In this document: one piece after another, positions 50,330 through 59,088 of the stretch
Layout of the letters: each line of letters opens with the position of its first letter
How positions within the stretch are numbered: the stretch's first letter is position 1
Notes under the pieces: model-generated
Told to the model about the DNA's origin: nothing
The model's database searches: none
Seen by the model: only the letters and a program-made list of their open reading frames with translations
NCBI RefSeq assembly: GCF_900116765.1
Contig: NZ_UETC01000015.1
Span: forward strand, 1 to 64,000
Origin: Jannaschia seohaensis
GTDB lineage: Bacteria > Pseudomonadota > Alphaproteobacteria > Rhodobacterales > Rhodobacteraceae
Direction: 5' to 3'
Length of the DNA stretch: 64,000 nt
Program-made: the position numbers and the translations under genes

Positions 50330-52764
50330 TCGTCTATCTGCGCCGCCTCGAAGGGCTGTTCCAACGCTTCGACCGGGCCCGGCCTGGGATCCCCGCGCTG
50401 AACGCGCGCGCACGCTTGCAGGGCGCCGATGGCCGCGACGTGGCCCGGCTGGAGCGCGCCCTGCACGAGCGCCGCCGCCTGGCGGTCTCGGGCCAGAGCG
50501 AGGCGCCCTGGGTGGAGCTGCGCGTGGGCGAGCGCCGCACCCGGATCGAGCGGCCCGCCGGCGCCCTGGGCCCCGTCCCCTTCGCCCTGGCGCTGCCGCT
50601 GGAGGACGGAGAGGCGCCCGAGGCGGCCGTCTCCGCGGGCGGCGCGCCGGTGCGCCTGCGCTTTCCGCCGCGCTGGCGGGTGCAAACGATGCGGGGCGCG
50701 GATTTCGCCTGGCGGATGCTGCGGCTGGTCCCGGCGCTGGTGGGCTGGGCGCTCACCCACGACCCGCGCCATCGCGGCACGGTCAAGCGGATGCTGGACC
50801 TGGAGGGGGGCGACCGCTTCGGGCCGCTGCCCCACGATCTCTTCGCGCCCGCGCCGCCCGACGCGGACCTGCCGCCGCCCACGGTGATCCTGCCCGCCCA
50901 TGACGGGCACGACCTGCTGGTGGCCTGCCTCGACCGGCTCGCCCGCCATACGACGGGCCCCTGGCGCCTGATCGCGGTGGAGGATCGCTCCACCGATCCG
51001 CGCATCCGCCCGCTGCTCGAGGCGCGCCTGCCCGAGCTGGGCGCGGCCGAGACCCATCTGATCGCGCCCGCCGAAAACCTGGGCTTCGTCGGCGCCGTCA
51101 ACGCCGCGCTGGAGGCGCGGGAGGCGAAGGGTTGGGACGGGCCCGTGATCCTGCTCAACTCGGACGCGCTGGTGCCCCGGGACTGGCTGCCGCGGCTGCT
51201 GGCGCCGCTGGCCGACCCCTCCGTCGCCTCGGTCACGCCGCTCTCCAACGATGCGGAGATCACGACCGTCCCCACCATCTGCATGCGCCACGACCTGCCG
51301 CCGGGGGCGGTGGACCGGATCGACGCAGCCCTGGCCGCGCTTGGCCCCGCCACCGCCGAGATGCCGACCGGCGTGGGCTTCTGCATGGCGCTGTCCGGGG
51401 CGCATCTGGCGCAAGTCCCCCGGCTCGACCCGGCCTTCGGGCCGGGCTACGGCGAGGAGGTGGATTGGTGCCAGAAGGTGCGCGCCCTGGGGGGCCGCCA
51501 TCTGGGGCTCGGGCGGCTCTTCGTGGAGCATGCGGGCGGCGTGAGCTTCGGCTCCGAGACCAAGCGCCGCCTGATCCAGCGCAACCACCGCACCATCGTC
51601 GCCCGCTACCCGGCCTATGAGGGCGAGGTGAACGTCTTTCTGGAGGACGACCCGCTGCGCGGCCCCCGCCTGGCGGGCGCGCTGGCCTGGGCGGGGGCCG
51701 TCGCCCCCGAGGGCGTGCCGGTCTATCTCGCCCATTGGCTGGGCGGCGGCGCGGAGATCTGGCTGCAACGGCGCATCGCCCGCGACCTGGGCCGCGGCCG
51801 CCCCTCGGCGGTGATCCGCGTCGGCGGCACCGCCCGCTGGCAGGTCGAGCTGCACGCCCCCACCGGCGTGACCGGCGCCACCACCGAGGATGCGGGCACC
51901 GTCGCGGCGCTCCTGGCGCTGCTGCCCCGGCGCGACCTCGTCTACCATTGCGGCGTGGGCGACCCGGAGCCCCTGGAGATCCCCGACCTGCTGCTGCGCC
52001 TGCGCCAGCCCGGCGACGGGCTGCGGGTGCTGATGCATGACTGGTTCCCGGTCTCGCCCTCCTACACGCTGCTGGATGCCTCCGGGCGCTATCGCGGCCC
52101 GGTGGGGGCCGGCGACGACGACCCCGCCCACCGGGCGGGCCGCGCGGCGCTGGCCGAGTGGCAGGCCGCCTGGGGCCGGCTGATGGAGGCGGCGGACACG
52201 GTGATCCTGTTCTCCGAGGCGGGCCGTCCGATCCTGGAACGGGCCTTTCCGGGGCTCGACCCGGCCCGCGTCCAGGTCCGCCCCCACGCCCTGCCCGACC
52301 CGGAGACCTTCCGCGTGCTCGACCCGCCCCGCGCCGCCACGCCCGAGGCCGCCGTGCTGGGCGTGCTGGGCAACGTCAACCACCACAAGGGCGCCGACGT
52401 GCTGGACGCGCTGTCGGCCGAGGGCGCGCGCATCGTCGTGCTGGGCGAGGTCGACCCCGCCCGCCCGCTGCGCCGCGCGATCACCGTCCATGGCGGCTAT
52501 GCCCCGTCCGAGATCCCCGCCCTGGTGCGCCGCCACGGCATCACCCATTGGATCGTGCCGTCGATCTGGCCCGAGACCTTCTCCTTCGTGACCCATGAGG
52601 CGCTGGCGACCGGGCTGCCGGTGCTGGGCTTCGACATCGGCGCGCAAGGATGGGCCCTGCGCGCGGCTCAAAACGGCCACCCCGTCCCCTTCGGCGAGGA
52701 CCCGGCGCGCGACTTGCGCGCGGCCCTGGCCCAGCTCCAGGAGGTGCCCGCATGCGCCGGCTGA
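50326..52764 (+). CDS. Bifunctional GT2-GT4 glycosyltransferase
   Basis: An 812-residue protein. The N-terminal 180 residues are of unclear fold. A GT2 domain follows at about 184-430 (TVILPAHDGHDLLVACLDRL, ENLGFVGAVNAALEA, metal site LLNSDALVPRDW). A GT4-like GT-B domain is at about 465-805 (VPVYLAHWLGGGAEIWLQR, AVLGVLGNVNHHKGADVLDA, IVPSIWPETFSFVTHEALA). It may add two sugars in turn. The start is fixed by the ATGA overlap. It overlaps the next gene by 13 bases. Confidence 0.88.
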   Translation: MIVYLRRLEGLFQRFDRARPGIPALNARARLQGADGRDVARLERALHERRRLAVSGQSEAPWVELRVGERRTRIERPAGALGPVPFALALPLEDGEAPEAAVSAGGAPVRLRFPPRWRVQTMRGADFAWRMLRLVPALVGWALTHDPRHRGTVKRMLDLEGGDRFGPLPHDLFAPAPPDADLPPPTVILPAHDGHDLLVACLDRLARHTTGPWRLIAVEDRSTDPRIRPLLEARLPELGAAETHLIAPAENLGFVGAVNAALEAREAKGWDGPVILLNSDALVPRDWLPRLLAPLADPSVASVTPLSNDAEITTVPTICMRHDLPPGAVDRIDAALAALGPATAEMPTGVGFCMALSGAHLAQVPRLDPAFGPGYGEEVDWCQKVRALGGRHLGLGRLFVEHAGGVSFGSETKRRLIQRNHRTIVARYPAYEGEVNVFLEDDPLRGPRLAGALAWAGAVAPEGVPVYLAHWLGGGAEIWLQRRIARDLGRGRPSAVIRVGGTARWQVELHAPTGVTGATTEDAGTVAALLALLPRRDLVYHCGVGDPEPLEIPDLLLRLRQPGDGLRVLMHDWFPVSPSYTLLDASGRYRGPVGAGDDDPAHRAGRAALAEWQAAWGRLMEAADTVILFSEAGRPILERAFPGLDPARVQVRPHALPDPETFRVLDPPRAATPEAAVLGVLGNVNHHKGADVLDALSAEGARIVVLGEVDPARPLRRAITVHGGYAPSEIPALVRRHGITHWIVPSIWPETFSFVTHEALATGLPVLGFDIGAQGWALRAAQNGHPVPFGEDPARDLRAALAQLQEVPACAG

Positions 52765-53633
52765 TCCCCGCCCGCCTGCGCCGCCGCGGGCCGTCCTTTC
52801 CCGCCGCCCCGGCACCGAACCTGGACCGGCTCGCGGCGGATCTGGCGCGGCCGCCCGCGCCCTTGGGCTGGGTGCTCTACTTCACGCCGCGCTCAGGGGC
52901 GAGCTGGCTCTGCGATCTGGCGACGCGCTCGGGGCTCCTGGGCCAGCCGGATCAGAGCTTTTCGCCCGGGACCATGGCGCGGGCGGCGGCGCGCTATAAC
53001 GCGCGGAGCTTGGACGAATATTGCGCGCTGCTGCCGCGCCGCCAGGCCAGGGGCAAGGTCTGGGGCCTCGCCGTCAGCCATCCGCAGATCCGCTCCGCCT
53101 TCCCCTCCGAGCGGGCCTTCCTCAAGCGCTTCGGCCAGCTGCCCGCGCTTTGGCTGGTGCGGCGGGACATCGTGGCGCAGGCCGTGTCGCTGGCCAAGAT
53201 GCGCGCCACCGGGCTGGCCCATGCGCCCTATGCCGACGCCGCCGCCCAGAAGGCTGCCGATGACGCCTTCGCCTATGATGCCGCCGCGATCGGCGCCGAG
53301 ATGGCGCGGCTGCGCGGCTTCGAGGTGGCGACCGAGGCGATGTTCGCCCGGGCCGGGATCGACCCGCTGCGCATGAGCTACGAAGAGAACGTCGTCCATC
53401 CCCGCCCCCACCTGATCAAGCTGATCGGGACCCATGCGGGGCGGGCCGCCACCCGCCCCCCCGCGCTGGAGCCGGGGCCCCATACCCGCCTCGCCACCGC
53501 ACGGAGCCACGCCTACGCCGCCCGCTTCCGCGCCGAAGAAGCCGCGCAGGTGGCCGAGATCGAGGCCGCCCGCGCGCCCCTGATCGAGGCCATCCGGCCC
53601 TATGGGCCACGCAACGCCCCCGCCATTCTGTAA
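52752..53633 (+). CDS. Stf0-type sulfotransferase
   Basis: A 293-residue protein of the Stf0 family (first known from trehalose sulfation). The P-loop-like start is WVLYFTPRSGASWLCDLATR and the 3-prime-phosphate region LWLVRRDIVAQAVSLAKMRA. ARSHAYAARFRAEEA is near the end. The role here is probably sulfation of a saccharide in the capsule pathway. It starts inside the end of the GT2-GT4 gene, so synthesis is coupled. PAPS-making genes are not in the window. Confidence 0.82.
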   Translation: MRRLIPARLRRRGPSFPAAPAPNLDRLAADLARPPAPLGWVLYFTPRSGASWLCDLATRSGLLGQPDQSFSPGTMARAAARYNARSLDEYCALLPRRQARGKVWGLAVSHPQIRSAFPSERAFLKRFGQLPALWLVRRDIVAQAVSLAKMRATGLAHAPYADAAAQKAADDAFAYDAAAIGAEMARLRGFEVATEAMFARAGIDPLRMSYEENVVHPRPHLIKLIGTHAGRAATRPPALEPGPHTRLATARSHAYAARFRAEEAAQVAEIEAARAPLIEAIRPYGPRNAPAIL

Positions 53634-53649
53634 CCCAAGAGAGGCTCCC

Positions 53650-55014
53650 ATGCCCCCCCTCACCTGCTTCAAGGCCTATGACATCCGCGGCCGCCTGGGC
53701 ACCGATCTGGATGCGGGCATCGCCGCCCGCGTGGGCGCGGCCACGGCGCAGGCGCTCGGAGCCCGCCGCGTGGTGCTGGGCCGCGACATCCGCGCCTCCT
53801 CCGAGGAACTGGCCGCCGCCGTCGCCCAGGGCCTGATGGCAGAGGGGGCCGAGGTGCTGGATCTGGGCCTCTGCGGCACCGAGGAGGTCTATTTCGGCAC
53901 CGACCACCTGAGGGCCGATGCGGGCATCTGCGTCACCGCCTCGCACAATCCGATGGACTATAACGGCATGAAGCTGGTGAAGGCGGGATCGGCCCCGCTC
54001 ACCCCCGCCGAACTCCAGCAGATCAAGGAGACCGCCGAGGGGATCGAAGGGATCGGCGCCCCCACCGGCAGCACCCGCGACGTCTCGGACACCCGAGCGG
54101 CCTATGTCGAGCGCGTCCTCTCCTTCGTCGACGTGGCCGCGCTGCGCCCGCTCAAGGTGCTGGTGAACGCGGGGAACGGCGCGGCGGGGCCGACCTTCGA
54201 CGCCATCGCCGAGGCGCTGCTGGCCCGCGGCGCGCCGCTCGACTTCGTGCGCATGCATCACACGCCGGACGGGAGCTTCCCGAACGGCATCCCCAACCCG
54301 CTCCTGCCCGAGAACCAGCCGCCCACGACCGAGGCGGTGCGCGCCCATAGCGCCGATCTGGGGATCGCCTGGGACGGGGATTTCGACCGCTGCTTTCTCT
54401 TCGACCACGAGGGCGGCTTCGTCGATGGCGAATACGTGGTGGGCCTGCTGGCCGAGGCGTTCCTGGCGCGCGAGCCCGGCGCGGGCATCGTCCACGACCC
54501 CCGCGTCGTCTGGAACACCCAGGACATCGTGGCGCGCGACGGCGGCCGGGCGATCCAGTCCAAGACCGGCCACGCCTTCGTCAAGGCGGTGATGCGCGAG
54601 AGCGGCGCGGTCTATGGCGGCGAGATGTCGGCGCATCACTATTTCCGCGACTTCATGGCCTGCGACAGCGGCATGATCCCGATGGTGCTGGTCTTGGACC
54701 TGCTCGGCCGCAAGGGCGTCTCCCTGGCCGAGCTGGTGGCCGCGCGCCGCGCGGCCTTCCCGTCCTCGGGCGAGATCAACAACCGAGTCGACGACGTCCC
54801 CGCCGCCATCGCCGCGGTCGAAGCCGCCTTGGCGGGCGAGGCCATGTCGCGCGACGACACCGACGGTCTGTCGCTGGCCTTCGCGGACTGGCGGCTGAAC
54901 CTGCGCGCGTCCAACACGGAGCCGCTCCTGCGCCTCAATGTCGAGGCCAAGGGCCGGCCCGACCTGGTCGCGGCGGGCGTCGAGCGGGTCGAGACGCTGA
55001 TCGGCGTGCGCTGA
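53650..55014 (+). CDS. Phosphomannomutase/phosphoglucomutase
   Basis: A 454-residue alpha-D-phosphohexomutase. The active serine is in VTASHNPMDYNGMK (about 98-111), the metal loop is AWDGDFDRCFLF (about 242), sugar binding is GGEMSAHHYF (about 325), and the phosphate loop is LRASNTEPLLRLNVE (about 418). It interconverts hexose 6- and 1-phosphates to feed GDP-mannose or UDP-glucose. ATG 53650 follows AAGAGAGG. Last gene of the sulfotransferase-glycosyltransferase unit. GDP-mannose pyrophosphorylase is not in the window. Confidence 0.95.
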   Translation: MPPLTCFKAYDIRGRLGTDLDAGIAARVGAATAQALGARRVVLGRDIRASSEELAAAVAQGLMAEGAEVLDLGLCGTEEVYFGTDHLRADAGICVTASHNPMDYNGMKLVKAGSAPLTPAELQQIKETAEGIEGIGAPTGSTRDVSDTRAAYVERVLSFVDVAALRPLKVLVNAGNGAAGPTFDAIAEALLARGAPLDFVRMHHTPDGSFPNGIPNPLLPENQPPTTEAVRAHSADLGIAWDGDFDRCFLFDHEGGFVDGEYVVGLLAEAFLAREPGAGIVHDPRVVWNTQDIVARDGGRAIQSKTGHAFVKAVMRESGAVYGGEMSAHHYFRDFMACDSGMIPMVLVLDLLGRKGVSLAELVAARRAAFPSSGEINNRVDDVPAAIAAVEAALAGEAMSRDDTDGLSLAFADWRLNLRASNTEPLLRLNVEAKGRPDLVAAGVERVETLIGVR

Positions 55015-55024
55015 ACCGAGATGT

Positions 55025-55125
55025 CGGACTGGGGCTCTGCCCCAGACCCCGGAGTATTTTCAGCCAGAAGAAAAAGACCCGTCTTTCTTCCCTGTATAAA
55101 TATCCCCGCCGGAGGCGCACGCCGC
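55025..55125. terminator. Paired repeats between convergent genes
   Basis: GGGGCTCTGCCCC (55031-55043) with CCGGAGTATTTTCAGCCAG and AAGAA (family B core), then in reverse CTTCCCTGTATAAATATCCC and CGCCGGAGGC (family A core). They face each other between phosphomannomutase and a minus-strand glycosyltransferase, fitting a bidirectional terminator. The first 27 bases match the repeat at 14581. Confidence 0.55.
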
Positions 55126-55142
55126 CCCCGGGCGATCCCGTC

Positions 55143-56075
55143 TCAAGTATCGCGGAGCCGCCCCGTCGCCGCCAGCGCCCTGAGCACCGCATCCCCGACC
55201 GGACCCTGCCGCCGCACCCCCGCCCGGCGCAGATCGGCGAAGCGGCCCTGCCCCGCGCGCCAGGCGCGGAAGCGGGCGGCGAGATCCCGCGCCTCGGGGG
55301 TGAGCCGGTCCGCCAGTGGCTCCAGCGCCTCCAGGTTGCCCGCGATCCAGTCGCCATAGCGCCCGTCCCCGATCATCCGAAGCCGCCCGCCCGCGCGGCG
55401 CATCCCGTCCGAGGCGCCCATCGCGTTCGACGCGTGCTGCCGGTAGAGCAGCCCCGGCCGGTCGTCATGGACAAGCCGCGCGCCGAGCCCCGCGGCCAGC
55501 AGGTAGATCCACCAATCGTGATGGGCCACGCCCCGCCCGCCCCGCGCCGCGCGCGCCACCGGCGCCGTCTCGGCCAGGATCCGCGCCAGATCGGGCGCGA
55601 TCACCATGGTGTTGCCCGCCATCACGTTCTGCACCAGCGCATTGCCGAAGCTGAGCCCCCGCGGGTGGCGGCGCGACTCGCGCAAGGGCGTGCCCGCGTC
55701 GTCGATCAGCACCGTGCGGCTGGAATAGACCGCCGGACCCTCGCCCAGCATCTCCAGCGCGCGCGTCAGCCGGTCGGGCAGCCAGATATCGTCCTGGTCC
55801 GAGAGCGCCAGATACGCGCCATCGGCCCCCGCCGCCGCGATCAGCGACAGGAAATTGGCCGCCGCCCCCTGGCGCGGCCCCTCCAGCAGCCGGACCTCGC
55901 GCCCCGGATGGGCGTCCGCAAAAGCCCGAAGCCGGTCCCTCGTGCCGTCCGTCGACCCGTCATCGGAGGCCCAGAGCGACCAATCCCCGTGATCCAGCGC
56001 CAGAAGCGAGGCCAGCTGCGCTTCGAGATGCCGCGCGCCCTCGTAAGTCGCCATCAGGATGCGGACATGTGCCAT
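55143..56075 (-). CDS. Family 2 glycosyltransferase
   Basis: A 310-residue GT2 enzyme: VRILMATYEGARHLEAQLAS, LWASDDGSTDGTRDRLRAF, AAANFLSLIAAAGADGAYLA and metal site LSDQDDIWLPDRL. Later HHDWWIYLLAAGLGARLVHD resembles rhamnosyl/galactosyl transferases of the RfbF group. It is divergent from kpsE across an 84-base control region with the shared GCAATCGCGC motif. The donor is unknown. Confidence 0.9.
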   Translation of the reverse strand: MAHVRILMATYEGARHLEAQLASLLALDHGDWSLWASDDGSTDGTRDRLRAFADAHPGREVRLLEGPRQGAAANFLSLIAAAGADGAYLALSDQDDIWLPDRLTRALEMLGEGPAVYSSRTVLIDDAGTPLRESRRHPRGLSFGNALVQNVMAGNTMVIAPDLARILAETAPVARAARGGRGVAHHDWWIYLLAAGLGARLVHDDRPGLLYRQHASNAMGASDGMRRAGGRLRMIGDGRYGDWIAGNLEALEPLADRLTPEARDLAARFRAWRAGQGRFADLRRAGVRRQGPVGDAVLRALAATGRLRDT

Positions 56076-56109
56076 GGCGCCCCCCGCTGGCCTTTGCGCC
56101 GCCCCCTAT

Positions 56110-56139
56110 GGTATCTGCCGCGCAAGAACGCAATCGCGC
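56110..56139 (+). promoter_or_regulatory. Promoter and shared 10-base motif before kpsE
   Basis: GGTATC at 56110-56115 is 44 bases before the ATG. GCAATCGCGC at 56130-56139 is the reverse complement of the motif at 16820 and one half of the palindrome at 31004. Confidence 0.4.
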
Positions 56140-56159
56140 GCCCCGTCCCACGGTTTCCC

Positions 56160-57332
56160 ATGACAGATCTCGCGCCCGATCGGGCCCAGCCCCTCGCCCC
56201 TTCCGCGCCCGCTTATCTGCGCGGGCGCCATATCGGCACGATGCTCAGCTTCGTTGCGCTGGTGCTGCTGCCCACGGCGCTGGCCGCCTGGTACATGTAT
56301 GCCCGCGCCGCCGACCGCTATGTCTCGACGGTCAACTTCTCGGTCTATACCGAGCAGACCGCGACGGCGATCGACATCAGCACGCTGCTGGGGGCGGGTG
56401 GGTCGTCGTCATCCTCGGATACCGACATCCTCTACAGCTTCATCCAGTCCCAGGAACTGGTGCGCCAGATCGAGGAGGATCTCGACCTGCGCACGATCTG
56501 GACCCGCGTCTCGCCCCAGGACGACCCGATCTTCGCCTACCACCCGCCCGGCACGATCGAGGACCTGACCGACTATTGGAACCGCATGGTCCGGGTCTAT
56601 AACGACGGCACCACGGGCCTGCTGGAATTGCAGGTCCAGGCCTTCACCCCCGAGGACGCCACCGCCATCGCCCAGGCGGTCTATGACCGCTCCTCGGACA
56701 TGATCAACGCGCTCTCGGCCATCGCCGAGGAGGACGGCACCCGCAACGCGCGGGCCGATCTCGACGAGGCGGTCGAGGCGCTCAAGCAGGCCCGCGAGGC
56801 GATCACCCGCTTCCGCAACGAGACCCAGATCGTCGACCCCGCCGCCTCGATCCAGAGCCAGATGGGCATCCTGAGCGCGCTCCAGGCCCAGCAGGCGGAG
56901 GCGCTGATCGAGCTGGACCTGCTGGCCCAGTCCGCCGGCGAGACCGACCCCCGCGTCGTCCAGGCGCGCCAGCGCCTCGCCGTGATCGAGAACCGCATCG
57001 AAGAAGAACTGGAGAAATTCGGCGGCGGCGCCACCCCCTCGACCACCGGCCAGGGGGAACGCTTCGCCGACCTCGTGGGCCAGTACGAGAGCCTGATCGT
57101 CGACCTGGAATTCGCCCAGGAAACCTATACGAACGCGCTCGCCGCCTTTAACGGCGCCGTGGCCGAGGCCCGCCGCCAGAGCCGCTACCTCGCCGCCCAT
57201 GTCCGCCCCACCCTGGCCGAGCGCTCGACCGAGCCCAAGCGGCTGCAGATCGTGGCGCTGACCGCGCTCTTCACCTTCCTGGCCTGGGGCATCCTGGTGC
57301 TGGCCGCCTACGCGCTGCGCGACCGCCGGTAA
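56160..57332 (+). CDS. kpsE: Capsule export inner-membrane protein, KpsE/CtrB family
   Basis: A 390-residue polysaccharide co-polymerase of the ABC-transporter-dependent class. Membrane segments lie near residues 28-48 (MLSFVALVLLPTALAAWYMY) and 365-385 (IVALTALFTFLAWGILVLA). The periplasmic part is mainly coiled coil (NARADLDEAVEALKQAREAI, EIVDPAASIQSQ-like region). It links the KpsMT exporter to the outer membrane. The kpsT gene follows after 112 bases. kpsM and kpsD are not in the window. Confidence 0.86.
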   Translation: MTDLAPDRAQPLAPSAPAYLRGRHIGTMLSFVALVLLPTALAAWYMYARAADRYVSTVNFSVYTEQTATAIDISTLLGAGGSSSSSDTDILYSFIQSQELVRQIEEDLDLRTIWTRVSPQDDPIFAYHPPGTIEDLTDYWNRMVRVYNDGTTGLLELQVQAFTPEDATAIAQAVYDRSSDMINALSAIAEEDGTRNARADLDEAVEALKQAREAITRFRNETQIVDPAASIQSQMGILSALQAQQAEALIELDLLAQSAGETDPRVVQARQRLAVIENRIEEELEKFGGGATPSTTGQGERFADLVGQYESLIVDLEFAQETYTNALAAFNGAVAEARRQSRYLAAHVRPTLAERSTEPKRLQIVALTALFTFLAWGILVLAAYALRDRR

Positions 57333-57444
57333 TGCTCGGGGCGCGACCATCCGCCCGCATGGGTCGCATGGCGCCCGAGAGGACGGCGCCCGGCGGGGTC
57401 CTTGCGCGCCCGGGCGCGCGGTCGGCACAAGACGGGGGCGCGCG

Positions 57445-59088
57445 ATGATCGTCCTCGACCACCTCACCAAGACCTTTGTGATGCACGGCCACCGCAAGAC
57501 CGTGGCCGACAACCTCAACGTGACCTTCCCCACCGGCGTCTCAGTGGGGCTTCTGGGGGCGAACGGGGCGGGCAAGTCGACCCTGCTCAAGCTGATCGCG
57601 GGCACCTCGGCGCCGACCTCGGGGCGGGTGCTGTCGACCGGTTCGGTCAGCTTTCCGGTGGGGCTCGCCTCCTCGCTGCATGCCGACCTGACGGGGGCGC
57701 AGAACACCCGCTTCGTGGCGCGCATCTACGGCGCCGACACGGATGCGCTGATGGATTGGGTCGAGGAATTCGCCGAGCTGGGCGAGCATTTCCACCTGCC
57801 GGTGCGCTCCTATTCCTCGGGGATGCGGGGGCGGCTGAGCTTCGGCATCAATATGGGGCTCGCCTTCGACACCTATCTCATCGACGAGATCACCGCGGTG
57901 GGCGACGCCGCCTTCAAGCGCAAGTCCTCCGACGTCTTCCACGCCCGCATGGAGACGGCGGGCGCGATCTTCGTCAGCCATTCCATCAGCTCCATCCGGG
58001 AACTCTGCGAGGCCGGCGCGCTCCTGGAGAACGGCAAGCTCCACTACTACGACGATGTCGAGGAGGCGATCGAGCGCTACCTCGTCAGCCTCGACCCCGA
58101 CCGCGCCCATCCGGTGCGCACGCCCAAGGGCGAGCGGTCGAAGACGCGCTTTCCCGACGAGGCGCGGATGCTCTACCTGATGGGGCTGCCCGCGACCCAT
58201 GCGAGCTGGGTCACCGATTGCCTGCGCCGCTTCAGGGCCTGCCATTTCGGCCCCACCCACATGATCCATTACTTCGACGTGCGGGCCGGGCGCTCGGACC
58301 TGATCTTCACCAACCGCACCCGCAGCCTGGAGGAGCTGGCCGCCCGCTTCGCCAACGAGGCGCCGGCGGCGCGCGCCAAGACTCTGGGGCTGATGGGCCG
58401 GATCAGCGACCTGCTCAAGATCCACGCCGCCCCCCGCACCGGGGAGGGCCGCCACAACGCCTATCTCGACTACCTGACGACGCGCTTTTCGGGACAGGCG
58501 ATCATCTGCGACCCGACCCCCGATTACGCCCGCCTGGGCGAAGCGGATTTCACCGAGATGGCGGAGATCGGGGATGCCGGCTTCTGCGTGGTGCTGCGCG
58601 ACCCGGTCGACCGGCTGTGGGAGTCGCTCTGCATGGACCTGCCCCGCGAGGAGCGGCGGCTGAAGGCCTGTCTGGCCGCCGCGCAGGAGCTGGTAGAGGC
58701 GGGGCCGGTCCGCACGATGGCGCGGCAGCCCTATGCCAATTACGCCCGCCTGCTGGAAGTGATGGACGCCACCGTCGCCAAGGCCCGCCAGATCGTGCTC
58801 TTCCACGAGCGGCTGGCCGACCCGGCCAGGCGCGAGGCCGAGCTGGCCCGCGTCACCAGCGCCTACGACCTGCCCGACATCCCGCCCCCGCGCCTGGCGG
58901 AGATGGGCCCGTCCCCCCGGATCCCCGACCTGCCCGAAGAGATGGCGGCGGCGCTCACGGATCTGCTGGCGCCGCAATACGCGGCGATGCGCGCCCGCTT
59001 CGGCGACGCCCTTCCCGCGGAATGGCGCCCCCCCGGCCCCGCCGAGCGCGCCCTGGCCGAGACCGCCTCCCCCCAAGCGGCGGAATAG
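57445..59088 (+). CDS. kpsT: KpsT-like ABC ATPase fused to a sulfotransferase-like domain
   Basis: A 547-residue protein. Residues 1-218 are a capsule-export ATPase: Walker A GANGAGKST (38-46), signature SYSSGMRGRLSFG (122-134), Walker B TYLIDEITAVGD (143-154) and switch His in FVSHSISS (176-183). A linker (219-238) joins a sulfotransferase-like domain at about 240-530: start ARMLYLMGLPATHASWVTDC, and the 3-prime-phosphate motif VVLRDPVDRLWESLCMDL (382-399). KpsT proteins are normally about 220 residues, so this is a fusion in one continuous frame. It may tie sulfation to export. No KpsM partner is seen nearby. Confidence 0.85.
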   Translation: MIVLDHLTKTFVMHGHRKTVADNLNVTFPTGVSVGLLGANGAGKSTLLKLIAGTSAPTSGRVLSTGSVSFPVGLASSLHADLTGAQNTRFVARIYGADTDALMDWVEEFAELGEHFHLPVRSYSSGMRGRLSFGINMGLAFDTYLIDEITAVGDAAFKRKSSDVFHARMETAGAIFVSHSISSIRELCEAGALLENGKLHYYDDVEEAIERYLVSLDPDRAHPVRTPKGERSKTRFPDEARMLYLMGLPATHASWVTDCLRRFRACHFGPTHMIHYFDVRAGRSDLIFTNRTRSLEELAARFANEAPAARAKTLGLMGRISDLLKIHAAPRTGEGRHNAYLDYLTTRFSGQAIICDPTPDYARLGEADFTEMAEIGDAGFCVVLRDPVDRLWESLCMDLPREERRLKACLAAAQELVEAGPVRTMARQPYANYARLLEVMDATVAKARQIVLFHERLADPARREAELARVTSAYDLPDIPPPRLAEMGPSPRIPDLPEEMAAALTDLLAPQYAAMRARFGDALPAEWRPPGPAERALAETASPQAAE

